Below, piece after piece: positions 4,731-5,314 of a stretch of 5,314 bases of DNA. The notes beneath the pieces were generated by a model that was given only the letters and a program-made list of their open reading frames with translations, did not search any database and had not been told where the DNA came from. This stretch comes from Sphingopyxis sp. GTDB taxonomy: Bacteria > Pseudomonadota > Alphaproteobacteria > Sphingomonadales > Sphingomonadaceae. The position numbers and the translations under genes were made by a program. Within the stretch, counting starts at the first letter, position 1; every line of letters begins with the position of its first letter. Location: NCBI GenBank assembly GCA_013911715.1, contig JACEST010000145.1:1-5314 (forward strand), written 5' to 3'.

Positions 4731-5314
4731 TCAATCTTGCTTCGATTTGCGGCGATAATAGCGCGCCGCATCAAATGTCAGCCCGATGATCCAACCAACA
4801 CCGATGATGACCAACGGCCAAAGCGCCGGCATCCAGACACCATCGCTGACAAAACGGTCGCGCACCTCATAAATTAGCGGCGACGTCGTCAGCCAGATGA
4901 GCAGCGTCGCGCTTGGCATGAGTGCGCTGAGGGGCACCAGCGCACTCAGATACCAGGGGAAGGTCACTGGGCTCAATAACAGCGGCGTCGCCACGGCGAT
5001 TTGAGCAGCCAGTATCGTCCGCCGCCGTGCGAAAAAGAGGATCAGGACGGCTGCCACGGCGGCAAGCGCCCCAAGGGCGAACAACAGGGCTTGGCCCGCC
5101 AGCTGACTTTCCAGCAAGGTGAACAGCGGCGACCCGTTGCGCCACTTTTCAAAAAATACTGGCAAGCTGCCGACCGGACGCCACCCGACCGCCAATGCCG
5201 CGCCGTAAATGCCGCCTAATGTTCCGGCAGCCGCGGTCACCATGCGCGCGCCATGGCGCCAACCGGCCGTCAGCGCCAGCGCAGCCAACGCTGCAACCGG
5301 CAGCAGTTTGATCC
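4731..5314 (-). CDS. Multi-pass membrane glycosyltransferase, GT87/DUF2029-like, C-terminal part (5' end outside window)
   Basis: The frame is open to the right edge and gives 193 residues ending in a basic tail YYRRKSKQD. Several hydrophobic helices alternate with short polar loops. Fragments typical of the GT87 (DUF2029, polyprenol-phosphate-mannose type) family are IKLLPV at the edge, FFEKWRNGSPLFTLLE (about 53-68), and LLSPVTFPWYLSALVPL (about 113-129), which parallels the usual LSP...PWYL..L.PL motif. Such enzymes sit in the inner membrane and transfer sugars from a lipid carrier to glycans or lipids on the outer face. The catalytic acidic residues, normally in the first outer loop, lie outside the window, so activity and substrate cannot be judged. 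It is on the same strand as sdhC, 110 bases upstream; no terminator is evident between them, so read-through into sdh is possible but there is no functional link. Another GT-C fold family remains possible. Confidence 0.65.
   Translation of the reverse strand, partial: IKLLPVAALAALALTAGWRHGARMVTAAAGTLGGIYGAALAVGWRPVGSLPVFFEKWRNGSPLFTLLESQLAGQALLFALGALAAVAAVLILFFARRRTILAAQIAVATPLLLSPVTFPWYLSALVPLSALMPSATLLIWLTTSPLIYEVRDRFVSDGVWMPALWPLVIIGVGWIIGLTFDAARYYRRKSKQD

Overview
The window is GC-rich chromosomal DNA that looks like an alphaproteobacterium, most likely Sphingomonadales (a Sphingopyxis- or Sphingomonas-like organism). This rests on the style of the SdhC, SdhD and SdhA proteins, on strongly GC-biased third codon positions in the core genes, and on the alphaproteobacterial sdhC-sdhD-sdhA order. 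The taxonomic call is inference from protein character, not from a database search.

Layout, left to right. (1) Plus strand, 1-339: the C-terminal part of a zinc-free MDR-type NADPH:quinone oxidoreductase. (2) Plus strand, 447-782: a small single-pass membrane protein of unknown function with eight consecutive prolines near its C-terminus. (3) A gap of about 190 bases (783-968) with no gene I can support. (4) Plus strand, 969-1543: a parD-parE type II toxin-antitoxin module with a near-ideal palindromic operator inside its candidate promoter. (5) Minus strand, 1546-1920: an unrecognised 124-residue protein whose start codon overlaps the sdhA stop and whose C-terminus carries a GPRGG-type basic motif. 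(6) Minus strand, 4620 down to 1920: sdhC-sdhD-sdhA, tightly coupled by ATGA overlaps. (7) Minus strand, 4731 to the right edge: the C-terminal part of a multi-pass membrane protein resembling a GT87/DUF2029 glycosyltransferase.

How the genes work together. SdhC and SdhD form the heme-b membrane anchor and quinone site of respiratory complex II, and SdhA is the FAD-containing succinate-oxidising subunit. The iron-sulfur subunit gene sdhB, which usually follows sdhA, is absent from this window. Its usual place is taken by the 124-residue gene and, facing it, parDE. By hand count this segment has much lower third-position GC (about 52-54%) than the start of sdhA (about 82%). It therefore looks like an acquired cassette placed directly behind sdhA. 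ParD and ParE are expected to form a self-regulating antitoxin-toxin pair.

The most interesting points are the parDE operator/leaderless-start arrangement, the foreign-looking segment fused to the end of the sdh operon, the single palindrome that supplies both convergent stop codons, and an Ala/Pro-rich insertion in SdhC.
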